A stretch of DNA of 64,000 bases, from the NCBI GenBank assembly GCA_022826925.1, contig JAJDTX010000130.1, positions 1-64,000 of the forward strand. Direction: 5' to 3'. How positions within the stretch are numbered: position 1 is the first letter of the stretch; each line of letters begins with the position of its first letter. This DNA is from Bryobacterales bacterium. Lineage in GTDB: Bacteria > Acidobacteriota > Terriglobia > Bryobacterales > UBA6623. Made by a program: the position numbers and the translations under genes. The notes beneath the pieces were generated by a model that was not told the origin of the DNA, did no database searches, and saw only the letters and a list, made by a program, of their open reading frames with translations. This document shows, piece by piece, positions 16,527-26,610 of this stretch.

Positions 16527-18451
16527 CGCTCAAACTTGCTGCGGTCGCGAGCGAATGATCGCTTGCGCATTTCGGTGGACCGGTCCAGCGCTAGCTTGGC
16601 CCGTTCCATGTTGCCCAAACGGCGGTAGGCTTGGAAGAGCGAGTAGTGGATATCGCCGTAGTAGTCGAGGATCAGCGCTTGCTCAAGTTGCGCGGCAGCC
16701 TCTTCGACGCGCCCCACTCTCAGGTATGCCCGACCGAGACTTGGACGCGCCTCAACCAAGTTAGGGTCAAGCTGCAGAGCGGTCTCCAGGTAGGGGATGG
16801 ACTCGGCATGCTGTTGCCTGGCCACGAACAACCGGCCCGTCACGTATAGCGAGCGCGGGTTTGCACCGTCTAGATCGAGGGCCTTGTCGAGCGCTCCCTG
16901 AGCCTCGTCGTAGGCGTTGTTGAGCAAGTAGAGCAGCCCCAGGCTGCGGTGCAATTCGGCCGCATCTGGCTTGAGCTCGATCGCGCGCCGGTACTCGACG
17001 ATCGCCTCATCGTCGGCCTGCCGCTGGCGATGGGCCTCCGCCCGCAATTGATGCACGCGCCAAGACTGCGGGGCTAGCCGCTCGACCTGCTCGAAGCACA
17101 AGTCCGCCAGCGACCGGAGCGTACGGACCGTCCAATAGACAGCTTCAGGCGGTGCATCGTCGGTGCCCCGCATGGCGTGCGTGAACGCGATCAATGCCCG
17201 CTCGTGCTGAGCGAGCGCAAGGTAGGCCCTGCCCAGCAACAACAGCTCTGCCCGCGTCATCGAGCGACGCGACACCAGAGCCTGAGCGCACGCCGAATAG
17301 AGATGATCGGCGCACAGCGAGACAGCCTCGGAGGAACCGGCGGCGCGCGCCGGAGCGGCTTGGACAGCGCGCTCGAATCGCGCGCGGGCGGCATCAGCAA
17401 CTGCCTCTTCGCCAAAATTGGCGGACAGGGTCCAGGCTAGGAACGCCGCCGGTCCCGCCTCAGACTGGCTAAGAGACTGCAAGAGTTTGGCCGCAGATTC
17501 GGGCGCAATGACCCCGGGTTCGAACGCCGGCTGGGATCCCAGCCATTGCGGGAACGAATCCCAGACCGCGGCCACGCGCTCAAGAGCGGAAGCAGAATCG
17601 CCGCGCGCCAGGCTGATCTCGGCCAGCCCTAGCAATGCCTGCTCGGAGCGCGGATCTGTGCGCAACTCGTCTTCGAAGCTGGCCGCGGCCTCGTCCAGCT
17701 GCCCGAGCCGCAAGCGGGCGGATCCCAAGGCCGAGTGCAGGCCGGGCAGCCCGGCTCGCTTGGCGACTGCGGCCTCGTAGTAGTTCGCGGCGGCCTCCCA
17801 AGCTTCGCTGAGCGCGAGCATGTCAGCCCCGAGACGAGTGGCCCAGACCGAGTCCGGCTGCTCCACGACCAAGCGTCCGGCCAGATCGCTCATCAGGCCC
17901 ATGTAGTCGCGCCCGAGCAGGTACCATGCCTCGGTCCTGTCCGGGCTGTGCGAGAACGCCGCTTGGAATTCCTGCACCGCGCTGGCGTAGTCCCCCTTCG
18001 CCAAGTGGCATGCCGCCAGCGCCCGGTGCGCCTCGAGGTTGGCGGGGTCCAGTTCCAGGCTGCGCGAGAGCGCAGCGATGGCTTCGTCGGACGCGCCTAG
18101 CTTGAGGTGGCCGAGACCAAGGAATAGATGGGCGGCGGGCAGGGCCGGCAGGGCGCGAGCCGCCTGTTCCAGCTCGTCAACCGAGTGCTGGTATTTCCCC
18201 TGCAAGAATAGGGCCAAGCCTAGGTTTACGCGCGCTTCCGAGAGCCCTGGCTCGGCATCGAGGGCGGCCCGGAACTCAGTCTCGGCTCGGGCGAATTGAC
18301 CGGCTTGAAGCGCTGCCTGGCCCTCTTGGAAGCGAGTCCGGAAATCCGGTTGGCCGAGCTCTGGCTGCGCCGACAGAACGGCGGGCAGCAGCAGCAACAG
18401 TGCGGCGGCTGCGCGAAGACCGGCCGCCGAGTCGAGCGTTGTCCAAGCCAT
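16508..18451 (-). CDS. Exported TPR-repeat protein
   Basis: This 647-residue protein has a signal peptide (LRAAAALLLLLPAVLSAQP). Tetratricopeptide repeats run through most of its length, for example GQAALQAGQFARAETEFRAA, LGLALFLQGKYQHSVDELEQ, LLYLLNNAYDEAQGALDKAL and LGRAYLRVGRVEEAAAQLEQ. About a dozen repeats can be counted, with a less regular stretch in the middle. TPR arrays are protein-interaction scaffolds; a periplasmic or surface role with the CRTAC1-like partner encoded in overlap just downstream is likely. The Oar receptor gene lies 100 bp upstream on the same strand. Confidence 0.92.
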   Translation of the reverse strand: MAWTTLDSAAGLRAAAALLLLLPAVLSAQPELGQPDFRTRFQEGQAALQAGQFARAETEFRAALDAEPGLSEARVNLGLALFLQGKYQHSVDELEQAARALPALPAAHLFLGLGHLKLGASDEAIAALSRSLELDPANLEAHRALAACHLAKGDYASAVQEFQAAFSHSPDRTEAWYLLGRDYMGLMSDLAGRLVVEQPDSVWATRLGADMLALSEAWEAAANYYEAAVAKRAGLPGLHSALGSARLRLGQLDEAAASFEDELRTDPRSEQALLGLAEISLARGDSASALERVAAVWDSFPQWLGSQPAFEPGVIAPESAAKLLQSLSQSEAGPAAFLAWTLSANFGEEAVADAARARFERAVQAAPARAAGSSEAVSLCADHLYSACAQALVSRRSMTRAELLLLGRAYLALAQHERALIAFTHAMRGTDDAPPEAVYWTVRTLRSLADLCFEQVERLAPQSWRVHQLRAEAHRQRQADDEAIVEYRRAIELKPDAAELHRSLGLLYLLNNAYDEAQGALDKALDLDGANPRSLYVTGRLFVARQQHAESIPYLETALQLDPNLVEARPSLGRAYLRVGRVEEAAAQLEQALILDYYGDIHYSLFQAYRRLGNMERAKLALDRSTEMRKRSFARDRSKFERWIKSE

Positions 18452-18551
18452 CGAAGCCGGTTTAGATTATCGCGAGTTCTTGGATCGCAATGGAAACCGG
18501 CGGGCGGCTGGGCCACCCGCCGGTCCGATTCGCCGGGCTTGCGCGAACCGC

Positions 18552-21500
18552 CTAGAACAGTAGTCGCAGCCCGAACTGCACAAGTCGGGGCACGCCCCGA
18601 GTGCCGCTGATCACGCCGAACTGGGGAGTGCCCAACGCTGTCCCGGGATGCCGGAAGACCGGCGTGTTGAACAGGTTGAAGAACTCGGTGCGGAACTCCA
18701 GACCCACGCTCTCGCCCAACTGAGTGCGCTTGAACAGCGCGAAATCCCACTGCGCGATGCCGGGCCCGCGCACGTCCGGCAGGACCCGTGACGTGTTGCC
18801 GAAGGTGAACGCCGCCGGCTGGCTGAACACGTCTCTCCTAAAGTACTCGCCAAGCCGCGTTTGCGGGTCGCCGGACAGTGCCGCGCTAGTGCCGTTGTTG
18901 TCCGCGAACTGCGATCCCCCGAAAGAGTTGGAAAGGTTCTGGGAAGGCGACACGCCGATCGGAAATCCGGTCTGGACGGTGGTTACGCCGTTGATTCCCC
19001 ACCCACCAAGAATGGCGTTGGCAGCCCCCGAAAGATCGCCGAGGAACGGCTTGCCCTTGCCAAAGGGAAGATCAAGGACATAGCTCAGCACGAAACGCTG
19101 GGAGACATCGAACGCCGCCAGCGACTTCAGCGAGCGGAGATCGTTGTTGTTGCCGCCAGTGGCCCAGCCCTGCGCGCTGAAGCCCTCGAGGCCATCTAGC
19201 CAACCGGTCAGCGTGCCAGCATCCGTGATCAGCTTGCCGGCAGTATAGGAGGCCAGCAAGCTCGCACCTCCCTTGAAACGCCGCTCCACCTTGGCCTGGA
19301 AGGAGTGGTACGTCGAGCTTCGGTTGGTCGGCCCGGCCATTTCCACATTCGTGAATTGCGGATAGGGACGAAGCAGCTGCCCGCGTGCGACAGTCGGCTG
19401 GGAAAGCGGCCCGGTGGCGATGGACGTGCCGTGGAACGGGTTCGGCACCTGCTCGTTGAGCGCAGGGCCGAGGCTAAGGTGCTGGTCCGGCAGTTGATTG
19501 ATGGTCTGAGCGTTGACGGGCAAGCTCGTTCCCTTCGATCCGGCGTAAGCCAGGTCAACCAGCGTGCCGTCGCCGAGCTGTCGTTGAATATTGAAGTTCC
19601 ACTGCTGCATGTAGCCGAGCGGCTGGTCCGGCACCGGCGAGCGGATGCCGAGCCCGCCAATCAGCGTGTTGAGGAAGGTCGTGTCTCGTCCGGGCGGCAC
19701 CAAGACACCATCCGGGAAGGGGTCCGCCAACCGGCGAAACGCGGTCACGCCGCCATCGAGCGAGGTGATCCAAGGAGTCGCGATGGTGGTCACGACATCT
19801 TGGTTGGGCGCGACCGAAAACGCGACATCATTGGGCAGCCAGAAGATGCCGTAGCCCGTGCGGACCACGGTCTTGTCGTCGAGACGGTATGCGATGCCGA
19901 GACGGGGCGCAAAGGCGTTGCGGTCATCCAATCGCGTTCTCGGCTGGCGCAAATCCGAATTCACGAGCGCCAACTGTCCTCGCAGATCTAACCCGGTCTC
20001 GGAAGCCAACGGATTGACAGAGTCTAGGGCGAGCGAGGTCATGCGATCGTAGCGCTCAGAGAAATTCCCCGAGAGCTCCCAGCGCAACCCGATGTTCAGC
20101 GTCAGCCTGTCATTGACCTGCCATTGGTCATTGATATAGGCCGCACGATAGATCATCTGGCCAGCGACGAGTCCGGGCGTCGTGATCCCTCCGCCAGTCC
20201 CTGTGCCAAGCAGGAACGAAGCGAAGCCCCAGCCACCCATAGGGGCGAACGGATCGTTGGCGGTGAAGTTGCTGTTGAAGCGGAAGATGCCGCTCGGCGT
20301 GTTGCTCTGAGCGTAGTTGTGAGTCAGCCTGCGGACATCGCCCCCGATCTTGTAGGTGTGCCGCCCGCGGATCAAGGTGAGGCTGGGCAGGGCAGCTATG
20401 TTGTCCTGGCGACCGATGATGATGCTCCCCGTCCCTTGGGCGCAGAACAACGAGTAGCTTTCTACGCAGGGCGTGGGGATGTGGCGGAAGTTGTCCGGAA
20501 TCTGGCTTACGAGCGATGAGGGCCACGCAAACTGAGTCAGGTCGATGCCTTGGCTGGCAGGGGAACGGTCGTAGCGGAAACGCGTCCACGAGAGCCGGAT
20601 GTCGAAAATCGTCGTCGGGGACATCAAGTACGTGTCTCCGACCACGAATTGGTTAGTGGTGAAGGTCTCCGGTCCGGCATCGATGTGGGCGCCAGTGCCG
20701 TAGGGATCGACGCCGAAAGTGAGGTTGTCCCACCAAGTCCAGCGCCCCATCACGCGGTGCTTGTCGCTCGCGCTCCAGTCCACGCGATTGTTGAACTGGG
20801 TGTTGTTGCCGCCGTCGCTGGCATTAGTGGCGTAGTTGTTGTTCAGCCCGGGCTGGTTGGGCTGATCCCAAAGGTGGCTCAGCGACCTCGACGTGGCGTC
20901 CTGCAGCGCAGCCGGGATCGTGTCGTTCTCAAACCGGGTGCGCGGGAGGTCGCCCGCGCTGGACACCGAGAAAGGATCGTGGATGGCCCGCCCCACCTCC
21001 GAGAAATCGCCCTGCTGCTGCAGCGGGGTCGGCGAGTCGAGCAGCAGCGAACGGCCCTGCCTCTGGCGATAGCTCTCATAGGAGGAGAAGAAAAAGACGC
21101 GGTCTCTGACGATCGGACCGCCCACGTTGGCACCCCACTGGTTCTGGACGAACGGCGGCGTCCCGATGCCGCTGGCGTTGTTGAAGAAGGTGTTGGAATT
21201 TAGAACCTTGTTCCGCAGGAACTCGTAGGCGGAACCGTGGAACTGGTTGCTGCCGGACTTCGTGGCCATGTTGATGACACCGCCGGCGAACCGTCCGAAC
21301 TCCGCTCCAAGGTTGTTGGTCTGGATCTTGAATTCCTGCACAGCGTCCTGGGTCGGGACCAAGGCGGTGAGGTTGGCGTAGCCGATGTTGACGGGCGCGC
21401 CGTCCAGCGTCGTGGCGCTCTGATTCGACTGGCCACCGCCAATCTGGTAGTTGCCCCAGGCGAAGATGTTGACCCCGGTGGGACTCTGCATAGACTGCCC

Positions 21501-21998
21501 CTGCGGCACGACGCCCGGAGCGAGAGCGACCAAGTTCAGAACGTTGCGGCCGTTGAGCGGCGTCTCGGTGACCTTGCGGGACTCGACGACCTGACCTAGC
21601 GAGGATGTCTGCGACTGCAGTAGAGGCGTGCTCGACACGACCTCAACGACTTCGGTGACCTCTCCGATTTCGAGCACCGGGTCGATGCGGATGCTCGCCT
21701 CGACCTCGATCGTGATCGGCTCCTGCGCGAATTGCTTGAAGCCCTCAGAGCGCGCTTCCAGGCGGTACTGGCCCGGCACCAAGTTCACGAAGCGATACAG
21801 GCCGGCCGCTTCCGTCTCCTGCACGCGTTGTTCGCCGGTAGCGAGGCTCGTCACGGTGACGCTCGCTCCCGGAATCACGGCACCCGTCGAATCCTGAACG
21901 GACCCGACCAAGCTGCCGTAGAAGGTCTGGCCAAACGCCCCGCCGGCGAAAAGCGCCAGGCACGCTACCAGCCATCCCGATCTCTTCCGATGGATCAT
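18552..21998 (-). CDS. Oar-type TonB-dependent outer-membrane receptor
   Basis: This 1148-residue receptor starts at the ATG at 21998, preceded by GGAGGTGTGAAC; the open frame upstream of it is not needed. It has a signal peptide (ending GGAFGQ), a carboxypeptidase-D-like regulatory domain (GSLVGSVQDSTGAVIPGASV), a plug domain (~130-250, with LNGRNVLNLVALAPG) and a long beta-barrel. The last residues, FGLRLLF, form the C-terminal aromatic signature of outer-membrane barrels. Such Oar/SusC-like proteins in Acidobacteriota are presumed to import oligosaccharides, peptides or other large ligands. The substrate is unknown; neighbouring sulfatases make a sulfated glycan a reasonable guess. Confidence 0.92.
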   Translation of the reverse strand: MIHRKRSGWLVACLALFAGGAFGQTFYGSLVGSVQDSTGAVIPGASVTVTSLATGEQRVQETEAAGLYRFVNLVPGQYRLEARSEGFKQFAQEPITIEVEASIRIDPVLEIGEVTEVVEVVSSTPLLQSQTSSLGQVVESRKVTETPLNGRNVLNLVALAPGVVPQGQSMQSPTGVNIFAWGNYQIGGGQSNQSATTLDGAPVNIGYANLTALVPTQDAVQEFKIQTNNLGAEFGRFAGGVINMATKSGSNQFHGSAYEFLRNKVLNSNTFFNNASGIGTPPFVQNQWGANVGGPIVRDRVFFFSSYESYRQRQGRSLLLDSPTPLQQQGDFSEVGRAIHDPFSVSSAGDLPRTRFENDTIPAALQDATSRSLSHLWDQPNQPGLNNNYATNASDGGNNTQFNNRVDWSASDKHRVMGRWTWWDNLTFGVDPYGTGAHIDAGPETFTTNQFVVGDTYLMSPTTIFDIRLSWTRFRYDRSPASQGIDLTQFAWPSSLVSQIPDNFRHIPTPCVESYSLFCAQGTGSIIIGRQDNIAALPSLTLIRGRHTYKIGGDVRRLTHNYAQSNTPSGIFRFNSNFTANDPFAPMGGWGFASFLLGTGTGGGITTPGLVAGQMIYRAAYINDQWQVNDRLTLNIGLRWELSGNFSERYDRMTSLALDSVNPLASETGLDLRGQLALVNSDLRQPRTRLDDRNAFAPRLGIAYRLDDKTVVRTGYGIFWLPNDVAFSVAPNQDVVTTIATPWITSLDGGVTAFRRLADPFPDGVLVPPGRDTTFLNTLIGGLGIRSPVPDQPLGYMQQWNFNIQRQLGDGTLVDLAYAGSKGTSLPVNAQTINQLPDQHLSLGPALNEQVPNPFHGTSIATGPLSQPTVARGQLLRPYPQFTNVEMAGPTNRSSTYHSFQAKVERRFKGGASLLASYTAGKLITDAGTLTGWLDGLEGFSAQGWATGGNNNDLRSLKSLAAFDVSQRFVLSYVLDLPFGKGKPFLGDLSGAANAILGGWGINGVTTVQTGFPIGVSPSQNLSNSFGGSQFADNNGTSAALSGDPQTRLGEYFRRDVFSQPAAFTFGNTSRVLPDVRGPGIAQWDFALFKRTQLGESVGLEFRTEFFNLFNTPVFRHPGTALGTPQFGVISGTRGVPRLVQFGLRLLF

Positions 21999-22010
21999 GT
22001 TCACACCTCC

Positions 22011-22452
22011 ATGAAACACAACGGCCGACCCCACGTCGACCGTTTGGCAGAGAGAGGATAACGCAAAGGCCGGAACCTTCGCAATGGAACTCCAGCCGGT
22101 GCGACTACTCTGCCGCGCACGCATCGGCCCGCTCTGGCAGCGCCGACTGACACCACCGAGAAAACGGCGCGAAACCCAGGGGCGCGCACCGTTCGCGGGA
22201 GCGCTCAACCGCGCCAGACGGGTCTTGGCAAGACATCGCATCCCGCCGAGACCCTACATGTTGGGACCGGCGATCCTGCCGCAAGGCGTTTGCAACGGAT
22301 GCTGAGGGCAAGCGCCCGGCACTCGTTGTTACAGAACTCATACAATTCTCTAATTGACATTCGATTGCATTATCAGATAAATTGGGAATTCTTCGGGCTG
22401 CGGTGAATCCTCATCGCAGTCGAATCTACGACACCAACAAGGAGACCTTTCG
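22011..22452. other. Divergent intergenic region between two receptors
   Basis: This 440-bp region separates the divergently transcribed Oar receptor and FecA-like receptor genes and must hold both promoters. The right part (22320-22385) is AT-rich and carries the promoter-like elements listed separately. The left part is GC-rich; no gene or RNA was recognised. Confidence 0.6.
22354..22382 (+). promoter_or_regulatory. Candidate promoter with weak Fur-box-like site
   Basis: A consensus TTGACA (22354-22359) is followed after 17 bases by ATAAAT (22377-22382), about 70 bp before the FecA-like gene. On the opposite strand 22356-22374 reads GATAATG at its start and matches the 19-bp Fur consensus at roughly 12 positions. 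Iron control of a FecA-like receptor would be normal, but the match is imperfect. Confidence 0.4.
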
Positions 22453-24813
22453 ATGATCCAGCCTCTTTGGCGTGTGGGCTGCGCAGCAGCCACGCTACTC
22501 TGCTGCGCGAGCCTGCAAGCCCGTGACATTAGCGGACAGGTGACCGACCCCGGCGGCTTCCCTGTGGCCGCAGCCACAGTGGAGGCTGCTGAAGCTAGAG
22601 TAGTTACGCGCACAGACAGCTTGGGGAACTTCACCCTTTCCGGGGTCCCGGAAGGATCTCTGATTATCCGCGTGGTTGCGCCGGACTTCGAGCCAGTCGA
22701 AGTGAAGGGCGTGGCCGGAACAGCGGAACTCGCGATCGAGCTGACGGAACTGAGGCGCAACGCAGCCACGATCGAAGTCGTGGCGACCGTCGAAGATCTG
22801 CGCACGGCGATTCCGGGCTCATTGCATATCGTTAGCAAGGCGGATCTCCACGCGGCCAAGCCGCTCGACGCCAACGAAGTGCTGCGACGCGTGCCCGGCA
22901 TCAACCTGCGCGAAGACTCGGGGCCGGTCGCCATGCGGCTGAATATCGGCATGCGCGGTCTCAATCCCAACCGGAGCCGCAAAGTGCTGATCCTCGAGGA
23001 CGGCATTCCAATCGCACTCGCACCGTATGGCGAGCCGGACATGTACTATTCGCCACCCATCGAGCGCATGAGCCGGGTCGAAATCCTCAAGGGCAGCGGC
23101 CAGATAGCCCACGGCCCCCAGACCGTCGGCGGAGTAGTGAACTTCGTCACGCCGGATCCGCCATCGAGATTCCACGGCGAAGTCGACGCCGAGGGCGGAC
23201 AGCGCGGCGTATTTGTGGGGAAGGCCTCGCTGGGAGCGAGCAAACGCGACCAGTCGATCGGTTGGATCACCAACTATCTACACAAGCAGGGAGATGGCTG
23301 GCGCGGTTTCTTCTACGACATCGAGGACGTGCAGACTAAGTTCAGCTTCCGTCCTAACCAACGGCACACTCTCGCAGTCAAGGCGGGCGTCTACGACGAG
23401 ATCTCGAACTCGACCTATGTAGGCCTCACGCAGCCAATGTACGAGCAGGACCCGAACCTGAACCCCGTACCGTCCGACACGCTCGACGTGGCGCGCAAGT
23501 CCGCGTCATTCTCTCACGGCTACACGATTAGCCCTGCCGCGACCCTGAGCAGTGCGGTCTTCCTCTACAGCACCAAGCGGTTTTGGGGACGGCAAGACTT
23601 CGACCGCGGCGACCGGGGGCGCGATTACTTCGGCGTGTTCGGCGACCCCAATATACCCGGCGGGGCCTTGTTCTTGCGCAATTCAGCCGGCAATCGTAAC
23701 CGGGAGTTCGACGTCTACGGGGTCCAGTCAAACTTCAGCCGGCAGCACAGCTACGGCCAGCTCGACCTTGGCGTGCGCTACATCAGCGAGAATGCTCGCG
23801 ACCGGCGCGTCAACGGCGACGTGTTCAACGCGCGCACTGGCGTGACTCGGGACGACGAGTTCCGCTACGGCCGGGCCGCGGCAGGCTACATCCAGAACCG
23901 CTTCACTATCGGCTCTCGTGTCTCGCTCACGCCGGGCGCCCGCTTCGTGCGCTACAAGCAGGAGCGTCACATCGTGCGCAAGCGCGTGCAAGGCGTTCCG
24001 ACCGATGTGGATATCAGCCAAGACAACGGCGTCACGACAGTTATTCCAGGACTGGGCTTCTCAATCCGTACTGTCGACGACCTGACCCTCTTCGCAGGCG
24101 TCCACCGAGGCTTCGCCGCTCCAGGGACCAAGATCGCCATCAATAGCAACGGCGAGAACCTTGAACTCGATTCGGAGCTGTCGTGGAATTACGAGGCGGG
24201 CGTCCGTCTGGCCGGCCAGCGAGCGGTTTCAGGTGAATTCACTCTCTTCCGGATGGACTTCTCGAACCAGATCATCACTGCGGCCGAATCGGGAGGCGCC
24301 ACGACCACAGTGACCAACGGCGGCGCGACAATGCACCAAGGCTTCGAGAGCTCAGCCAAGATCCACTGGGACCGCGTCGCGGACTTGCCAGGCTGGAGCG
24401 TCTACACGGACTTCCGGCACATGTATCTGCCGGTTGCAGAGTTCAGGAACAACGAATTGTACGGCGGCAACCGCCTGCCGTATGCCCCCAGGCAGACGTT
24501 CGGCGTGCTGTTCGGCATCAAGCAGTTCGGCGGGTTGAGCTTCCAGCTTGACCTCAATGCAGTGGCCGGTCAGTTCGGGGACAACCGCGAGACGCTGGAG
24601 CCGTCCAATGACGGAACGGTCGGCCTGCTGCCGGCCTACCAAGTTGCCAACCTGGCAGTCGGCTACGAGATTCGGCGGGAGGCTTGGATGTTCGAGCCAT
24701 ACTTCACGATCAAGAACGCGTTCGACGAGCTCTACATCTCTTCACGGGCTCCGCAAGGAATTCAGCCCGGGCTGTTCCGGCAGGTCAACGGAGGTTTGCG
24801 GATCAGCTTCTAA
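22453..24813 (+). CDS. TonB-dependent receptor, FecA/siderophore type
   Basis: This 786-residue outer-membrane receptor starts at 22453 after AAGGAGACC. A signal peptide (to about SLQARD) is followed by a carboxypeptidase-regulatory-like domain (GQVTDPGGFPVAAATVEA), a plug domain (ANEVLRRVPGINLRED, MRGLNPNRSRKVLILEDGIP, VEILKGSGQIAHGPQTVGG) and a 22-strand-type barrel ending in LRISF. The plug resembles ferric-citrate receptors such as FecA, hence iron-chelate uptake is the best guess; other metal or sugar ligands cannot be excluded. No FecR/FecI regulators are encoded nearby. Confidence 0.9.
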   Translation: MIQPLWRVGCAAATLLCCASLQARDISGQVTDPGGFPVAAATVEAAEARVVTRTDSLGNFTLSGVPEGSLIIRVVAPDFEPVEVKGVAGTAELAIELTELRRNAATIEVVATVEDLRTAIPGSLHIVSKADLHAAKPLDANEVLRRVPGINLREDSGPVAMRLNIGMRGLNPNRSRKVLILEDGIPIALAPYGEPDMYYSPPIERMSRVEILKGSGQIAHGPQTVGGVVNFVTPDPPSRFHGEVDAEGGQRGVFVGKASLGASKRDQSIGWITNYLHKQGDGWRGFFYDIEDVQTKFSFRPNQRHTLAVKAGVYDEISNSTYVGLTQPMYEQDPNLNPVPSDTLDVARKSASFSHGYTISPAATLSSAVFLYSTKRFWGRQDFDRGDRGRDYFGVFGDPNIPGGALFLRNSAGNRNREFDVYGVQSNFSRQHSYGQLDLGVRYISENARDRRVNGDVFNARTGVTRDDEFRYGRAAAGYIQNRFTIGSRVSLTPGARFVRYKQERHIVRKRVQGVPTDVDISQDNGVTTVIPGLGFSIRTVDDLTLFAGVHRGFAAPGTKIAINSNGENLELDSELSWNYEAGVRLAGQRAVSGEFTLFRMDFSNQIITAAESGGATTTVTNGGATMHQGFESSAKIHWDRVADLPGWSVYTDFRHMYLPVAEFRNNELYGGNRLPYAPRQTFGVLFGIKQFGGLSFQLDLNAVAGQFGDNRETLEPSNDGTVGLLPAYQVANLAVGYEIRREAWMFEPYFTIKNAFDELYISSRAPQGIQPGLFRQVNGGLRISF

Positions 24814-25104
24814 GCACAGGATGGCGGTCGGCGATTCCTCCCCGAAAATCCCTGACCCGACCGCACTAGGGCTGGGGCGCCGGCTTTAGCAGGCAGCCTC
24901 CGCGATGCCGGAGTCCCAGCCCGTCACTTCCAGTGTCGAAGCCTCGGCCTGCGCGCCGCAGGGCGAGCAGACATGATTGCGATTCGCGGCCCGCGCCCGG
25001 GGCCCGTCGCCTGCCAACTGACCCGCGGTGGACCAGGTACTCCAACGCCCCGGAGGCGGCGCTACGTTTAGGGGAGGCCTGGACTAGAATGGGCGCACCC
25101 CGCC

Positions 25105-26580
25105 ATGCCGAAACCGAAATCTGCGCACATCCGCCCCACGCGCCGCGAATTCTTCGCGGCCTCGGCGGCCGCCTCGCTATTGGGATGCGGCAACGCAACT
25201 ACGCCGCCGAGCGGCGCTGCAACGCGACCGCCGAACATCGTGTTCATCATGGCCGACGATCTCGGCTACGGCGAGCTCGGGTGCTACGGACAGTCGAAGA
25301 TCCGAACTCCCAACATCGATCGCATCGCCGCCGAAGGCATGCGGTTTTCGAACGCGTACTCCGGATGCTCTGTGCGCGCTCCGGCGCGAAGCGTGCTGAT
25401 GACAGGCATGCATATGGGCCACACGTCGGTCCGCTCCAACCCCGGCGGCGTGCCGATCTTGGCGGAGGACGTGACCGTTGCGGAGCTGCTGAAGGAGCGC
25501 GGCTACGCCACGGGCTGCTTCGGCAAGTGGGGCCTAGGCGACATCGGCACCGAGGGGGTGCCTTGGAAACAGGGCTTTGACGAGTTCGTAGGCTACTTGC
25601 ACCAAGCGCATGCACACTACTTCTATCCCCACTACATCTACGACAACGATCAGAAACTGCCGCTTGACGGCAATGAGGGCAGCGGGCGCGGCACATATTC
25701 CCATGACGTCATCGCGGAGCGCGCGCTGGGATTCATCGAGAGAAACAAGGACCGGCCTTTCTTCTGCTACGTGCCGTTCACCATTCCGCACGCGGAATAC
25801 GTGGTGCCCGAGGACGAGATCTACGCCCAATACGCCGGCACCTTCGAAGAAGTAGAGCTGTCCGAGAACCCGAATCGGCCCGGGCGCTTGATTCGACCTC
25901 CAGAGCCGCACGCAACCCTGGCGGCGATGATCACTCGCATGGACCGAGACGTGGGCCGGATCCTGCAGCTCATTGCCGAGCTGGGCTTGGACGAGAACAC
26001 GATCGTGTTCTTCACCTCCGACAACGGCGCGGCAGCTGCGACTTGGACGGACTACTTCCGAAGTAGCGGGAACCTGCGCGGCGCGAAGCGCGACTTCTAC
26101 GAAGGTGGCATCCGGGTGCCAATGCTGGCGCGGTGGCCAGAGCAGATCGCGGCGGGTTCGAGCAGCGACCACATTTGGGGCTTCCACGATTTCCTAGTGA
26201 CCGCATTGGAACTCGCGGGGGCCGAAGCGGCGGCGGGCACGGACGGGATCTCGGTGGTTCCGACGCTGCTGGGCCGCGGCGGGCAAGCCGAACACGAATA
26301 CCTGTACTGGGAATTGCCGCGCCACGACAGTGGGTCGGGAACCTTTCGCGACGAGATTCCTTCCCAGGCCTTGCGCATGGGCAAGTGGAAAGCCGTGCGA
26401 CCTGTACCTGACGGCGAACTCGAGCTCTACGATCTCGAGGCCGATCCCGGAGAGACGCTGGATCTTGCAGCGGCCGAGCCCGCCATCATGGCGAAGCTTC
26501 AAGCTCTCCTAGAACAGGCCCGGCAACCGCCAAGGCCGCAGACGCAGCCGGATCACATCTGGTGGGTCAGCATGGGCTGA
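25105..26580 (+). CDS. Sulfatase-family lipoprotein with Cys-to-Arg active site
   Basis: This 491-residue arylsulfatase-A-like protein has a Tat-type leader (RPTRREFF) merged with a lipobox (SLLGC, Cys near 27), so it is probably an exported lipoprotein. The fold motifs are intact: metal-binding ADDLGYGELGCYG, GKWGLG, IPHAEY and SDNGA. At the sulfatase signature, however, it reads SVRAPARSVLMTG where relatives read VCAPSRCVLMTG, so the formylglycine Cys is Arg91 (CGC at 25375-25377) and the following Ser is Ala. The nearby Cys88 is not in the right register. Without formylglycine, sulfate-ester hydrolysis by the usual mechanism should fail. It may be inactive, a binding protein, or altered in activity. 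Confidence 0.88.
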   Translation: MPKPKSAHIRPTRREFFAASAAASLLGCGNATTPPSGAATRPPNIVFIMADDLGYGELGCYGQSKIRTPNIDRIAAEGMRFSNAYSGCSVRAPARSVLMTGMHMGHTSVRSNPGGVPILAEDVTVAELLKERGYATGCFGKWGLGDIGTEGVPWKQGFDEFVGYLHQAHAHYFYPHYIYDNDQKLPLDGNEGSGRGTYSHDVIAERALGFIERNKDRPFFCYVPFTIPHAEYVVPEDEIYAQYAGTFEEVELSENPNRPGRLIRPPEPHATLAAMITRMDRDVGRILQLIAELGLDENTIVFFTSDNGAAAATWTDYFRSSGNLRGAKRDFYEGGIRVPMLARWPEQIAAGSSSDHIWGFHDFLVTALELAGAEAAAGTDGISVVPTLLGRGGQAEHEYLYWELPRHDSGSGTFRDEIPSQALRMGKWKAVRPVPDGELELYDLEADPGETLDLAAAEPAIMAKLQALLEQARQPPRPQTQPDHIWWVSMG

Positions 26581-26610
26581 ACGACGGTCTACTGGCCCCG
26601 GGGCGGAAAT

